NCBI GenBank assembly: GCA_947629255.1
Contig: CANRDF010000004.1
Span: 1 to 63,302, forward strand
DNA: 63,302 bases
Source: an uncultured Bacilli bacterium
Lineage (GTDB): Bacteria; Bacillota_I; Bacilli_A; RF39; UBA660
Direction: 5' to 3'
In this document: positions 28,405-38,714 of the stretch, in pieces
How the letters are laid out: every line of letters starts with the position of its first letter
Position numbering within the stretch: position 1 is the stretch's first letter
Notes under the pieces: generated by a model
Databases searched by the model: none
What the model was told of the DNA's origin: nothing
Seen by the model: the letters and a program-made list of their open reading frames with translations, nothing else
Translations under genes and position numbers: made by a program

Positions 28405-30615
28405 ATGAAATTTCGCGTATCAAAAAAGGATTTTATTATTTTTATTATATTTTGTGTATTTTTGCTATATCTATGTGCTATTGCAGTATTAAACTTTTCG
28501 AGTTTTGCTAGTGAAGGAACGTTTTATGGTTTAAACCCTTTTCCTGCTTTTACAGGAGATAACTTAATTCTTACACTTTTTATGTTTGTTATTGCTTTGG
28601 TGATTATTTTTTCAAGTGTCTCTTCTTATATTTTTGATAGGGAAAAAGGTTCTAAAAAATTATTAACTATTGGTGATAAAGAGGAAAAAGGATACTCTAG
28701 ATGGGCAAGCGATAAAGAAATGAAAAGCGACCGTGGAGTTGTTCATGTAATGAGTAATGATCAACATGTGGAAGGTGCTGGAGTTCCTTTAATTAATGAT
28801 GGAAAAAATATTTGGGTGGATAACAGTGATTACCATTCCATGGTTATTGGTTCTACAGGTTCTGGTAAATCTGAAAGTTTAGTAAAACCTATGGTTAATT
28901 TACTGGCTAAAAAAGGTGAAAGTATTATTGTCAATGACCCAAAGGCTGAACTTTATAAGTATTGTGGTGATTATTTAAAAGAACAAGGATATAATATTAT
29001 TGTTTTAAACTTTCGAGAACCAGATAAAGGAAATGCTTGGAGTCCACTTGCAATGCCTTATTACTATTTTAAAAATGGAAATATGGATAAAGCAATAGAA
29101 TTAGTCGAGGATATCGCGAATAATATTTTAGTTGATCCAAAAAATAAAGATTCTGCATTTTGGGAAAAGTCAGCTGCTGATTATTTTGCTGCTTTAGCAA
29201 TTGGATTATTTAGAGATGCAAAAGAAGAAGAAATTAATTTTAATTCTATTAATGTAATGAGCACTATTGGAGAAGAAAGATTTGGAGGAAGTAACTATAT
29301 TAAAGAATACTTTGCTTTAAAAGGAGAGTCTTCTCCAGAATATATTTCTGGTTCTACTACATTTAATGCTCCAAGTGAAACAAAGGGTGGTATTTTATCT
29401 ACGTTCCGTCAAAAAATTCGTATTTTCTCAACAAGAGAACATTTAGCTGAGATGCTTTCTCATAGTGATTTTGATATGCGAACGATTGGGAGTCAAAAAA
29501 CAGCGGTTTTCTTAATTATTCATGATGAAAAAACAACATATCATAGTTTACTTACTGTTTTTATTAAACAATGTTATGAAACTTTAGTAGAAGTTGCACA
29601 AAGTCAAGGTGGAAAATTAAAATATCGTACAAACTTTATTCTAGATGAGTTTGCTAATATGCCACCTTTACAAGATGTAGATTCCATGGTGTCCGCGGCT
29701 CGTTCTCGTGATATTCGTTTTACTTTTATCATTCAAAACTTTTCTCAGTTAAATGATGTTTATGGAAAAGAGATTGCTGAAACTTTAAAAGGAAACTGTG
29801 GAAACTTAATTTACTTAATTAGTACGGAGATGGCTGCCTTAGAGGAAATTAGTAAAATGTGTGGAGAAGTGAAGAGTAAAGAAAAAGATAAAACAGCTTC
29901 GACTCCTTTAGTCACTGTTTCGGATTTACAAAAAATGAAATTAGGACAAGTTATTATTAAAAGGCTTCGTATGAATCCATTTAAAACAAAACTAGAACCA
30001 GATTTTAAAATGAACTGGGGTATTACTAGAAGAGATATGCCTTTCCCTGAAAGAGAAATGAAACCAATTCAAACTTTTGATATTAAAACGTATGTCTCTG
30101 AAGCTAAAAGAAAACAAATGATGGAAGAGGGAGGACAAAATACAGGATTTAATCCTTTTATGCCAGGAATGAATCCGATGGGAGCAAGTTCCAATCCTTT
30201 TATGGGAGGTTTGCCACCAATGAGTAGTGGAGGTTTTCCAGGTTCCAAACCATCTCTTATGGATGATATGATTCCTGGGATAAATAAACCAGTGTCTAGT
30301 TTGACAAATGAAGAAATTGATAAGATGATTGCTGATATTGATAAAAAATTGAAAGAATTAGATGAAGAGGAAGAAAGAGAAAAAGCCAAATTAGAAAGTT
30401 CAAAAGAACTTCCGATCGTGGAAGAAGAAAAGGTAATCGAAGCACCACAAGTCACAACAGTAGAGAAAGTAGAACCACCAAAAGAAGTGGTGAAAGAAGA
30501 ACCTAAACCAGTGATGGAAGAAAAGCCAAAAATTCATATTGATATGAATTCAGTCCTTATGAATGATAATGAAATTACAGATGATGAATTTTTTGATGAT
30601 TTCTTTGGGGAATAA
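28405..30615 (+). CDS. VirD4/TraG-family type IV coupling ATPase
   Basis: VIGSTGSGKSESLVKPMV Walker A; FILDEFANMPPLQDVDSMVSAARSRDIRFTFIIQNFSQL; N-terminal TM; start refined to 28405. Confidence 0.92.
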   Translation: MKFRVSKKDFIIFIIFCVFLLYLCAIAVLNFSSFASEGTFYGLNPFPAFTGDNLILTLFMFVIALVIIFSSVSSYIFDREKGSKKLLTIGDKEEKGYSRWASDKEMKSDRGVVHVMSNDQHVEGAGVPLINDGKNIWVDNSDYHSMVIGSTGSGKSESLVKPMVNLLAKKGESIIVNDPKAELYKYCGDYLKEQGYNIIVLNFREPDKGNAWSPLAMPYYYFKNGNMDKAIELVEDIANNILVDPKNKDSAFWEKSAADYFAALAIGLFRDAKEEEINFNSINVMSTIGEERFGGSNYIKEYFALKGESSPEYISGSTTFNAPSETKGGILSTFRQKIRIFSTREHLAEMLSHSDFDMRTIGSQKTAVFLIIHDEKTTYHSLLTVFIKQCYETLVEVAQSQGGKLKYRTNFILDEFANMPPLQDVDSMVSAARSRDIRFTFIIQNFSQLNDVYGKEIAETLKGNCGNLIYLISTEMAALEEISKMCGEVKSKEKDKTASTPLVTVSDLQKMKLGQVIIKRLRMNPFKTKLEPDFKMNWGITRRDMPFPEREMKPIQTFDIKTYVSEAKRKQMMEEGGQNTGFNPFMPGMNPMGASSNPFMGGLPPMSSGGFPGSKPSLMDDMIPGINKPVSSLTNEEIDKMIADIDKKLKELDEEEEREKAKLESSKELPIVEEEKVIEAPQVTTVEKVEPPKEVVKEEPKPVMEEKPKIHIDMNSVLMNDNEITDDEFFDDFFGE

Positions 30616-30693
30616 TAAACTTATTCCTTTTTCTTTGGGTAAATATTATATGCGAAAGTGGATGGATTGCATACCCTAAAATAGGTGGAATGT

Positions 30694-30948
30694 ATGAAAA
30701 GAATTCATTTAAGTGAGTATCGAAAAAATATGGGAGAATTAATTGATTTGTCTAGTACCCAAGATTTTTTGTCTCATCCTACCCCAGGTGCTAAAAATAT
30801 CCCTTATCAAAAATTTATGCTCTATTATGATCGGCTTTTAGATAAGAATAAACCTTATTATTTTATTTGTGAAAAAGGTCTTCACAGTGGGAAAGTCGTT
30901 CGAATGTTAGAGTACTTTGGTTATGATGTTACACAAGTTTTACACTGA
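30694..30948 (+). CDS. Small rhodanese-like domain protein
   Basis: YYFICEKGLHSGKVVRMLEYFGYDV. Confidence 0.65.
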   Translation: MKRIHLSEYRKNMGELIDLSSTQDFLSHPTPGAKNIPYQKFMLYYDRLLDKNKPYYFICEKGLHSGKVVRMLEYFGYDVTQVLH

Positions 30949-31010
30949 GTGTAACATTTTTTCTTGCACTTTATGCGAACAAATGTTACAATTTTCTTGG
31001 TGAGTAAAAA

Positions 31011-32126
31011 ATGGAATATATCATAATTATTTTATTAATTTTAGTACTGATTGGAATAGGAATTTTATGTTTTAAAATCAAAGGAAATCAGCAAAACGAT
31101 ATACAGATGACAGAAAAACTAGGTTTCTTTGAATCAAGGCTTACCAAGGAACTAGGGGAATTCAAATATGAGTTTGCTAAATCTTTACAAAAAGATTTTG
31201 AATTACTTCGAGAAGAAATGGAAAAAAGACTTCTTTTAATTCAAGAGAAAGTAAATGCGAGAATGGATGAAAACTTTGAAAAAACAAATAAAACTTTTAC
31301 GAATATCGTAGAAAGATTATCTAAGATTGATGAAGCTCAAAAGAAAATTGATAGTTTATCCACTGAAATTGTTTCACTGCAAAGTGTCTTAACGGATAAG
31401 AAAACAAGAGGAATCTTTGGTGAAGTCAACTTAAATTATATTTTATCAAGTGTCTTTGGAGAACAAAATCCTAAAATCTATGAACTTCAATATAAATTAT
31501 CCAATGGTTTTGTAGCTGACTCTATTATTCATGCTCCAGAACCTCTAGGTAATGTTTGTATCGATTCTAAATTTCCATTAGAAAACTATGAGAGAATGAC
31601 GAATCGTTCTTTATCTAAAGAAGAAAGAGATATGGCTATCAAACTCTTTAAAATTGATGTTAAAAAACATATTGAAGCTATATCAAGTAAATACATTATT
31701 CCAAATGAAACCGCGGATCAAGCCATTTTATTCTTACCAGCAGAAGCAATATTTGCAGAGATTCATGCTTATCATCCTGATATTTTAAAAGAAGCATATA
31801 ACAAGCATGTTTGGATCACATCACCAACAACTTTGATGAGTACGTTAACAACCATTCATATGGTCATAAAAAATATGGAACGAGATAAATATGCTAAAGT
31901 CATTCAAATGGAATTAAATCAACTATCCATTGAATTCAGTCGTTATAGAGAACGTTGGGATAAACTTTCTCGAAGTATTGATACCGTAAGTAAAGATGTA
32001 AAAGATATTCATAACACGACTGAGAAAATTACTAAAAGATTTGATTCCATCAATAAAGTAGAATTTGGTGAACGAAAAGAGCTTCGAGAAAGTAAAAAAG
32101 AAATCGAAGAACTTCAAGAAGTCTAA
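31011..32126 (+). CDS. rmuC: DNA recombination protein RmuC
   Basis: KTRGIFGEVNLNYIL, CIDSKFPLENYERM, FLPAEAIFAEI. Confidence 0.93.
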   Translation: MEYIIIILLILVLIGIGILCFKIKGNQQNDIQMTEKLGFFESRLTKELGEFKYEFAKSLQKDFELLREEMEKRLLLIQEKVNARMDENFEKTNKTFTNIVERLSKIDEAQKKIDSLSTEIVSLQSVLTDKKTRGIFGEVNLNYILSSVFGEQNPKIYELQYKLSNGFVADSIIHAPEPLGNVCIDSKFPLENYERMTNRSLSKEERDMAIKLFKIDVKKHIEAISSKYIIPNETADQAILFLPAEAIFAEIHAYHPDILKEAYNKHVWITSPTTLMSTLTTIHMVIKNMERDKYAKVIQMELNQLSIEFSRYRERWDKLSRSIDTVSKDVKDIHNTTEKITKRFDSINKVEFGERKELRESKKEIEELQEV

Positions 32127-32132
32127 ATAAAA

Positions 32133-32159
32133 ATGCTAGTGAGTCACTAACATTTTTTT
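32133..32159. terminator. Bidirectional terminator between rmuC and uppP
   Basis: AATGCTAGTGAGTCACTAACATTTTTTT hairpin. Confidence 0.65.
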
Positions 32160-32970
32160 AACGGAAATAAAATAAAACAAATATTCCTAAACACAAACAG
32201 TAAATAGAAAACTTCCAAAGATGTCCTTTTTGAACAAGACTCGATAACCATTTATAAGAAAGATAAGTAACCACGAATGCTGCGATGAGTCCACAAGCAT
32301 AAGGAAGAAGAAGAGTACTTGCTGTTCCCATTTCAATCATATCTTTGACACCAAGAACCATCGAAGCAGCACTGACTGGGAAGTATAACATAAATGTATA
32401 TTTCAAAGAAGATTTACGAGAAAGTCCACAAAGAAGACATCCAACTAAAACAGACCCGCTTCGACTAATACCAGGCATTAAAGCAATCATTTGCATAAGT
32501 CCAATGATAATGGCATCTTTGTAAGTGATGTCATAATCCTCTTTTTTTCCTTTGGAGCCCTTAACTAGGAAAAGTAGGAAAGCTGTGATTAAGAACGCAA
32601 CTCCTAAAATTAAAGTGTTATTTGAGAAATTATCAATCGCATCTTTAAATAACACTCCGGCAATTCCAACGGGAATACTTCCAACAATAATCATTAGGCA
32701 ATACTTAAATTCTTTTGCAACAGTCTTTCTTTTCTTTTTATTAAAAAGATAGATAAAGAAAGAAGATACAAGATGAACAATATCTTTCCAAAAGATAAGA
32801 AGAATTGCTAAGAAAGAACCAAAGTTTACAATAATCTCAAAATTTACATCCGAAAGAGGACCAATATTAAATAAATGTTCTGCCAAAACCAAGTGTCCAC
32901 TCGACGAGATCGGAAGGGGTTCCGTAAACCCTTGTAAAATTCCTAACAAAATATATTTTATAAATTCCAT
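32158..32970 (-). CDS. uppP: Undecaprenyl-diphosphatase
   Basis: GILQGFTEPLPISSSGHLVL and MPGISRSGS motifs. Confidence 0.95.
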   Translation of the reverse strand: MEFIKYILLGILQGFTEPLPISSSGHLVLAEHLFNIGPLSDVNFEIIVNFGSFLAILLIFWKDIVHLVSSFFIYLFNKKKRKTVAKEFKYCLMIIVGSIPVGIAGVLFKDAIDNFSNNTLILGVAFLITAFLLFLVKGSKGKKEDYDITYKDAIIIGLMQMIALMPGISRSGSVLVGCLLCGLSRKSSLKYTFMLYFPVSAASMVLGVKDMIEMGTASTLLLPYACGLIAAFVVTYLSYKWLSSLVQKGHLWKFSIYCLCLGIFVLFYFR

Positions 32971-33038
32971 ACTATCACCTATTCCATTATATAATAAAAT
33001 TTCAAAATAAGAAATAGAATATTTAATAGGAGAGTCAA

Positions 33039-33239
33039 ATGAAAAAATTTTTTATGGCTGTACTTGGCATTTTATTAGTTTCGATTGGTCTTTTCTTTTG
33101 CATTCTTTACTTAAATTTGTTTTCTTTTGGGTATAGTTTTTTGGATTATGTTTATTTTATTATTAGAAGAATAGAATGCCATATTCTTTGGGCAGGTATT
33201 GTTTTATTGTTTTTTGCATTACATAGAAAAGGAGAATAA
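33039..33239 (+). CDS. Small membrane protein
   Basis: Two hydrophobic segments; operon-like spacing. Confidence 0.45.
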   Translation: MKKFFMAVLGILLVSIGLFFCILYLNLFSFGYSFLDYVYFIIRRIECHILWAGIVLLFFALHRKGE

Positions 33240-33241
33240 AC

Positions 33242-33877
33242 ATGCATTATTATTATGATTTGTTAGTGAATTTAGATACAGAGTTATGGGAATTTTATGA
33301 ATGGGAGAATGAAGACCATTTAGTTCCTATTAAAAAAATTCCTCTCATTCGTGTTTTAGAAAGTGACATTAGAAACTTTATGAAATATGAAGTCACGATA
33401 GACCCTGAATGGGTGAATGGCTTAGCCGAGAAAACAATTTTTAAAAATGCTTCGGATAAAACAAATTGTCTTTTATTTTCGAGTACCAAAAATAGTATTG
33501 TTTTAGAATTTGATTCTTATGGAAATGTTGTTTCAAGAAGTAAACTTTTGATTGAAGATGAAAATAATTGTAATGAAGTTTCCTGTAACTTAAAAGAAAC
33601 AGAAGTGCCTTATAAAGTCCATGAAAAATTAGAACTTCGTTCTTTACTTAGACAACAAATGAAAGAAAAACATCTGTTGGAGATTGAACTGAAAACCTTA
33701 AAAGAAAGCAACAATGTTGCAAAGTGCTCTTATCTTTATTATGAATGGTTTGGCGTTTTAGAAAGTGATTTAGATAAAATGATTAAGGATTTCGAAAAAG
33801 ATTTAGCAAATGGAAATATGAAGAAACTTCATAAAATTGTAAAGATTATTCGTTTGTCTTATAAAGGACAACTATGA
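33242..33877 (+). CDS. Hypothetical protein (211 aa)
   Basis: ORF, coupled to next gene. Confidence 0.5.
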   Translation: MHYYYDLLVNLDTELWEFYEWENEDHLVPIKKIPLIRVLESDIRNFMKYEVTIDPEWVNGLAEKTIFKNASDKTNCLLFSSTKNSIVLEFDSYGNVVSRSKLLIEDENNCNEVSCNLKETEVPYKVHEKLELRSLLRQQMKEKHLLEIELKTLKESNNVAKCSYLYYEWFGVLESDLDKMIKDFEKDLANGNMKKLHKIVKIIRLSYKGQL

Positions 33878-34407
33878 GAAAATTCTTTGTTCTTTTAATT
33901 CTTTGCTTTTTCTTAACGGGATGTGTAAATATTTCAGCACCTGATGCTGTAAAAGAATATTTAGAAAAAATACGAAATCATGACCAAAATATAGTTGCAT
34001 CTTTAGAGGATAAGGAAGAAAAAGAAAAACTTACGGAAGCTCAAGCAAAACTATATGATTTGATTATGAAAAGACAGTATGTTAATTTAGAATATAAGAT
34101 TGTTCATGAAACATATAATGGAAATCATGCCACGATAGAAGTAGAAATGGAAGTTTATGATTATATTCATAGTCAAAAAGAAGCTTTAGAATATGTTCAA
34201 AAACATCAAAGTGAATTTTTAGAAAAAGATGGAACGATAGACCAAAACAAATATAAAAATTTACAACTCGAATATATGGACAAAGAGAAAAATCGTATTT
34301 TATATACCATTTCATTTGATTGTGTATTGAATGAAGATTCTTGGGAAATTATAGAGCCTAAGACAGTTGATATGGAAAAGATTCAAGGAATATATGATTA
34401 TGAATAG
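33874..34407 (+). CDS. Lipoprotein, unknown function
   Basis: LCFFLTGCVN lipobox. Confidence 0.6.
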   Translation: MRKFFVLLILCFFLTGCVNISAPDAVKEYLEKIRNHDQNIVASLEDKEEKEKLTEAQAKLYDLIMKRQYVNLEYKIVHETYNGNHATIEVEMEVYDYIHSQKEALEYVQKHQSEFLEKDGTIDQNKYKNLQLEYMDKEKNRILYTISFDCVLNEDSWEIIEPKTVDMEKIQGIYDYE

Positions 34408-34465
34408 AGTAAGGAGGTATAAAAGGAGAGAAGTGGTAAAAAATCAAAATATAATTTTTTCCTAC

Positions 34466-34610
34466 TTGAATTTTTATTTTATTTTTGATATACTGTATAC
34501 AGATGGAGGAAACTTCATAAAATAAAAAGGAAGCATTTCAGTTTAGCTATGCTGAATGTCTACCTATAAAGAGTATAGACATTTACATTTTTGTAAGTGT
34601 CATTTTTTTA
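34466..34610 (+). ncRNA. Predicted antisense antitoxin RNA of type I TA locus A
   Basis: Promoter TTGAAT-17-TATACT (34466-34494); terminator GACATTTACATTTTTGTAAGTGTCATTTTTTT (34578-34609). Confidence 0.6.
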
Positions 34611-34701
34611 TTAGGAAAATAATTAATATGATTTCCCATAATATGGTGATTACATACTGCAAGACTTTTAAACGATATATATGTCTTTTCGTCATATTCA
34701 T
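34600..34701 (-). CDS. Putative type I toxin peptide A (33 aa; MxM double start)
   Basis: MNMTKRHIYRLKVLQYVITILWEIILIIFLIKK; homologous to copy C in peptide and UTRs. Confidence 0.6.
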   Translation of the reverse strand: MNMTKRHIYRLKVLQYVITILWEIILIIFLIKK

Positions 34702-34945
34702 CACACCCCTTTCTTCTTTAAATTTTGTTATAGAGAGAAGAAAGTGGTAGACACTCAGCAACTAAAATGCTTCCTATGAACATATTAGCACACTTTTATA
34801 ATATTAGCAAGCAAAAAAATGATAATTATCTACTGAAAATAAAATTGGTTGTTACGCTGGGTGACAACCAATTTAACACTTGAAGAATAAAACTTCTTTT
34901 TTTGTCTTTTTTTTGTTATAATTTTTTTAATGAGGACGTGGAATT

Positions 34946-37300
34946 ATGGAAAAATATGAAGAAAATGGTTTGAGTCAAAGTGAAGTGGAAGAAAGAATTC
35001 AAAAAGGACTTGTAAACTTTGATGACCAACCTAAAACAAAATCAATTAAACAAATTATTGCAAGTAACTTTTTTACTTATTTTAACTTTTTAAATTTAGC
35101 TTTAGGACTTGCTGTTTTTCTTTCAGGATTATTTAGTCATCAACTTTTTCAAGGTTTAAAAAATTGTTTGTTTATGGGTGTTATTATTATCAATTCGATT
35201 ATTAGTATTATTGAAGAAATTATTTCTAAGAAAATTATTGATAAACTTTCCATGGTTTCTGAATCGGATATTATTGTTCTTCGTGATGGTAAGAAAGTAT
35301 CTAAAAAATTAGAAGAACTCGTTTTAGATGATGTGATTGAACTTCAAAGAGGACATCAAGTTGTTTGTGATTCTATTGTTTTAGATGGAGAAGTAGAAGT
35401 CAATGAATCGTTAATTACTGGAGAACCTAATTCTATAGTAAAGAAAAAAGGTGACTCGTTGCTTTCCGGTTCTTTTCTAGTGAGTGGAACATGCCTAGCT
35501 AAAATTGTTCATATTGGAAATGAAAACTATGTATCAAAAATATCTAGAGAAGCTAAATACAATAAAAAAGTAAATTCGATTATTATGGATTCTTTTGAAA
35601 AACTTTTAAAAGTGTTATCTATCTGTATTATTCCAATTGGAATTATTATGTTCTTTAGTCAATTTCATGCAAGTGAAGGAGTCGTCACTGATGCAATTTT
35701 TACGACGGTTGCAGCTTTAATTGGAATGATTCCTGAAGGGCTTGTTTTACTTACGAGTTCTGTGATGGCAGTGAGTGTTATCCGTTTGTCAAAATACAAA
35801 GTTTTAGTACAACAACTTTATTGTATTGAAACGTTAGCAAGAGTAGATGTCATTTGTTTAGATAAAACAGGAACACTTACAAAGGGATCAATGAAAGTTG
35901 TGGATACCATTCCTTATAAAAAAGCAACGAAAGAACATTTAAGTGAGATTGTTTCCTTATTTTGTCAAAATGTGAGAGATGCGAATGCTACGATGGAAGC
36001 TTTGCAACAAGAATTTCAACAGGAAGTCACAGATACTGTTGTCGAAGAAATTCCTTTTTCTTCCGAACGAAAGTTTAGTGGAATTGAGTTTAAAAGTCAT
36101 GGAACTATTTATATTGGTGCACCGGAATTTTTGATATCCGATAAAAAATTAATTCCTAGTGATATTGTAAAAAAACAAGAGAATTACCGGGTTTTACTTG
36201 TAGGGACTAGTCAAAAGAAAATTAGTAAAACGCCAAGTGATATTGAAATTTTAGGATACATTCTGATAGAGGATGTCATTCGTGAAGAAGCAAAAAATAC
36301 TTTAGAATACTTTAAATCTCAGGGAGTTGCTGTGAAGATTATTTCAGGAGACCAAGTAAAAACAGTTTTGAATATTGCGGAACGTGTAGGTCTTAAAAAC
36401 ATGAAAGGAATTGATGTGGGAGATTTAAGCGAGGAAGAATTAAAGGGAGCTATCTTAGAGTATCAAGTTTTTGGCCGAGTAAAACCAGAACAAAAAAAGA
36501 TTATTATTGAAACATTACAAAAGAGCGGAAGAACCGTTGCAATGACAGGAGATGGAGTGAATGACGTTCTTGCTTTAAAACAATCTGACTGTGCAATCTC
36601 AGTTGCTAGTGGAAGTGATGCCGCGAGAAATGTGGCTCAACTTGTATTATTAGATGATAACTTTGATTCTTTACCAAAAATTGTTGCCGAGGGAAGAAGA
36701 ACCATTAACAATATTGAAAGAAGTGCATCTTTACTTTTAGTAAAAACGATTTATACCGTTTTACTCATTCTTTTAAGTGTTGTACTATCTGCAAAATATT
36801 TCTTTATTCCTATACAACTTACTTTAATTACCACATTTACGATTGGAACTCCATCTTTCATTTTAGCCTTAGAACCGAACCATGATTTAGTGAAAGGAAA
36901 CTTTCTTTTAAAAGTTGTCAGTCGAAGCCTTCCTGTTGCTTTAACGATTGTCTTTAATGTTCTACTCGTCACATTATTTACTTATACGTTCCATTTATCT
37001 TATGAAATGCAAAGTTCGATTGCTGTGTTCTTAACCGCGATTACAGGATTTATTTATCTTTATAAAATTTGTACACCATTTACTTTACTTCGAATCGTGT
37101 TATTTATGGGATTACTTTTAGGCTTCATCTACTGTGTGTTATTCCAATATGATTTCTTTAATTTAATTCCAATCACACCAGCAAGTGCATTAATTGGCTT
37201 TGTTCTATCCATAGATTCTCTTTATATTTATAAAAAAGCAAACCATTATATGAGTAAGATATTCTCAAAATTAGATCCGACAATTCCTATTGAGTATTAG
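34946..37300 (+). CDS. Cation-transporting P-type ATPase
   Basis: CLDKTGTLTKG, TGEPNS, MTGDGVNDVLALKQSDCAI. Confidence 0.93.
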   Translation: MEKYEENGLSQSEVEERIQKGLVNFDDQPKTKSIKQIIASNFFTYFNFLNLALGLAVFLSGLFSHQLFQGLKNCLFMGVIIINSIISIIEEIISKKIIDKLSMVSESDIIVLRDGKKVSKKLEELVLDDVIELQRGHQVVCDSIVLDGEVEVNESLITGEPNSIVKKKGDSLLSGSFLVSGTCLAKIVHIGNENYVSKISREAKYNKKVNSIIMDSFEKLLKVLSICIIPIGIIMFFSQFHASEGVVTDAIFTTVAALIGMIPEGLVLLTSSVMAVSVIRLSKYKVLVQQLYCIETLARVDVICLDKTGTLTKGSMKVVDTIPYKKATKEHLSEIVSLFCQNVRDANATMEALQQEFQQEVTDTVVEEIPFSSERKFSGIEFKSHGTIYIGAPEFLISDKKLIPSDIVKKQENYRVLLVGTSQKKISKTPSDIEILGYILIEDVIREEAKNTLEYFKSQGVAVKIISGDQVKTVLNIAERVGLKNMKGIDVGDLSEEELKGAILEYQVFGRVKPEQKKIIIETLQKSGRTVAMTGDGVNDVLALKQSDCAISVASGSDAARNVAQLVLLDDNFDSLPKIVAEGRRTINNIERSASLLLVKTIYTVLLILLSVVLSAKYFFIPIQLTLITTFTIGTPSFILALEPNHDLVKGNFLLKVVSRSLPVALTIVFNVLLVTLFTYTFHLSYEMQSSIAVFLTAITGFIYLYKICTPFTLLRIVLFMGLLLGFIYCVLFQYDFFNLIPITPASALIGFVLSIDSLYIYKKANHYMSKIFSKLDPTIPIEY

Positions 37301-37312
37301 AGGAGAAAGAGT

Positions 37313-38626
37313 ATGAAATATTTAAATGAATCAAAAATCAATAGTTCTTATTATGTAAATGGAAGAATAGAATATGCAACCAAAAATTTACTAAAATACA
37401 TCAAGAATTTACCAGAAGACCAACAAGAAGATTACAAGCAAAAAGTATCCAATATTATAGATAAAGAAATAATGAGTGTACAAGATGTCATAGATTTTTT
37501 TGAAAATTATGATGTACTCATTCATGAAATGCAAAAAATATTGGAGCAAAAATGGCTTAAACTAGATTTTAAAAAGTATGTAGGATATTTAAAAGAAAGT
37601 ATCGAGTTTTTAGTGAGTCACTATGATACTAAAGAAGATGAAGAAAACTTCAAATACCTCTTAGAATATGTGAATCATAGTAGTAATATGGAAAGACTTA
37701 AAGAGATTTTAGATTTTTATAATTCTATCGTGCATAAATATAACAAATTAGAAATAACATCTATTGAAGATTATTTAAATAAGAAGAAACCTCCTCGTTT
37801 TTTAGTATATAGCACGGGAGGAGCTAAAATATTAAAAGATAATCAAAATTATCGTAAACAAGAAATATCTGTGAGTTATGTTATGGAAGAACAATTTGGA
37901 ACATATGCTTCTCAATATGGAAGTATTGGTTTTATATATCCTTATGAAGATGTGATCTCGGCATATCCTGAAGATATTTATTCATGGATTGATAATGATG
38001 GTGAAGAAAAAGACCCTTTAAAAGTGGATGATGAATTTATTTTAAGAAGTTTGCAATCTTATCATTTTGTGTTTCCTTTAAAATTAATCATTGAAAAAAA
38101 TAAAGAATTATCTAAAAAAATGACGGGACATATTTTGGATGACAGTATTTATAATGAACTATTAATTAAAGATACGGTACAACCGATTGGAATCTATATT
38201 ATGGACTATGGATTAAAAGATGCTTGTCATGGATATAAAAAAGCAAAAGAAATGGCTGAGAGTTGGAATCTACCACTAGTCGAAATTGATAAAAGTATAT
38301 ACCGAGTACAAGCAGGGTTAGATGCCTTTTCTTTAACTGATAAATATAATATTATTTTATCGATGATTGACCAGGTGTGTGAAGAAAATGCTGTCTGGGC
38401 TTATTATCGGGACTGGTGTCGTATTGGTTTTGATCATTTTGTTGACGAAGGAAAATCAGATTACTTTTTGGATGAAGTGTGGAAAATCTATTTAAAATTA
38501 AAAGAAACCAATCAAATCAGTGTAGCAAATATCAAAACAGAATTAAATCGTCTTATGGGATTTTTAAGCGAACAAGACGTGGTGAATCTTTTAAAGGATG
38601 CAAGGCAAGAAAGTATGAAAAAATGA
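37313..38626 (+). CDS. Hypothetical protein (437 aa)
   Basis: Long ORF directly after the ATPase; no family recognised. Confidence 0.55.
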   Translation: MKYLNESKINSSYYVNGRIEYATKNLLKYIKNLPEDQQEDYKQKVSNIIDKEIMSVQDVIDFFENYDVLIHEMQKILEQKWLKLDFKKYVGYLKESIEFLVSHYDTKEDEENFKYLLEYVNHSSNMERLKEILDFYNSIVHKYNKLEITSIEDYLNKKKPPRFLVYSTGGAKILKDNQNYRKQEISVSYVMEEQFGTYASQYGSIGFIYPYEDVISAYPEDIYSWIDNDGEEKDPLKVDDEFILRSLQSYHFVFPLKLIIEKNKELSKKMTGHILDDSIYNELLIKDTVQPIGIYIMDYGLKDACHGYKKAKEMAESWNLPLVEIDKSIYRVQAGLDAFSLTDKYNIILSMIDQVCEENAVWAYYRDWCRIGFDHFVDEGKSDYFLDEVWKIYLKLKETNQISVANIKTELNRLMGFLSEQDVVNLLKDARQESMKK

Positions 38627-38714
38627 AAACAGTGAAATAAAACTGTTTTTTTTTAGACGTTTATCCTAATCACAAATAGAGTATTTAAGTAAAATACCTA
38701 TGGGAGGGAAAAAT

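Noticed and set aside
30069-30455. 128-aa minus ORF opposite the VirD4 tail
   Set aside because: Antisense of a low-complexity tail; no independent support
12838-30948. Complete integrative conjugative element
   Set aside because: No relaxase, integrase, VirB4, attachment-site repeats or tRNA junction could be identified; flanks look like normal chromosome
34556-34750. 64-aa plus-strand ORF
   Set aside because: Crosses the antisense RNA terminator and the toxin A locus; better explained by the minus-strand toxin and plus-strand antisense RNA
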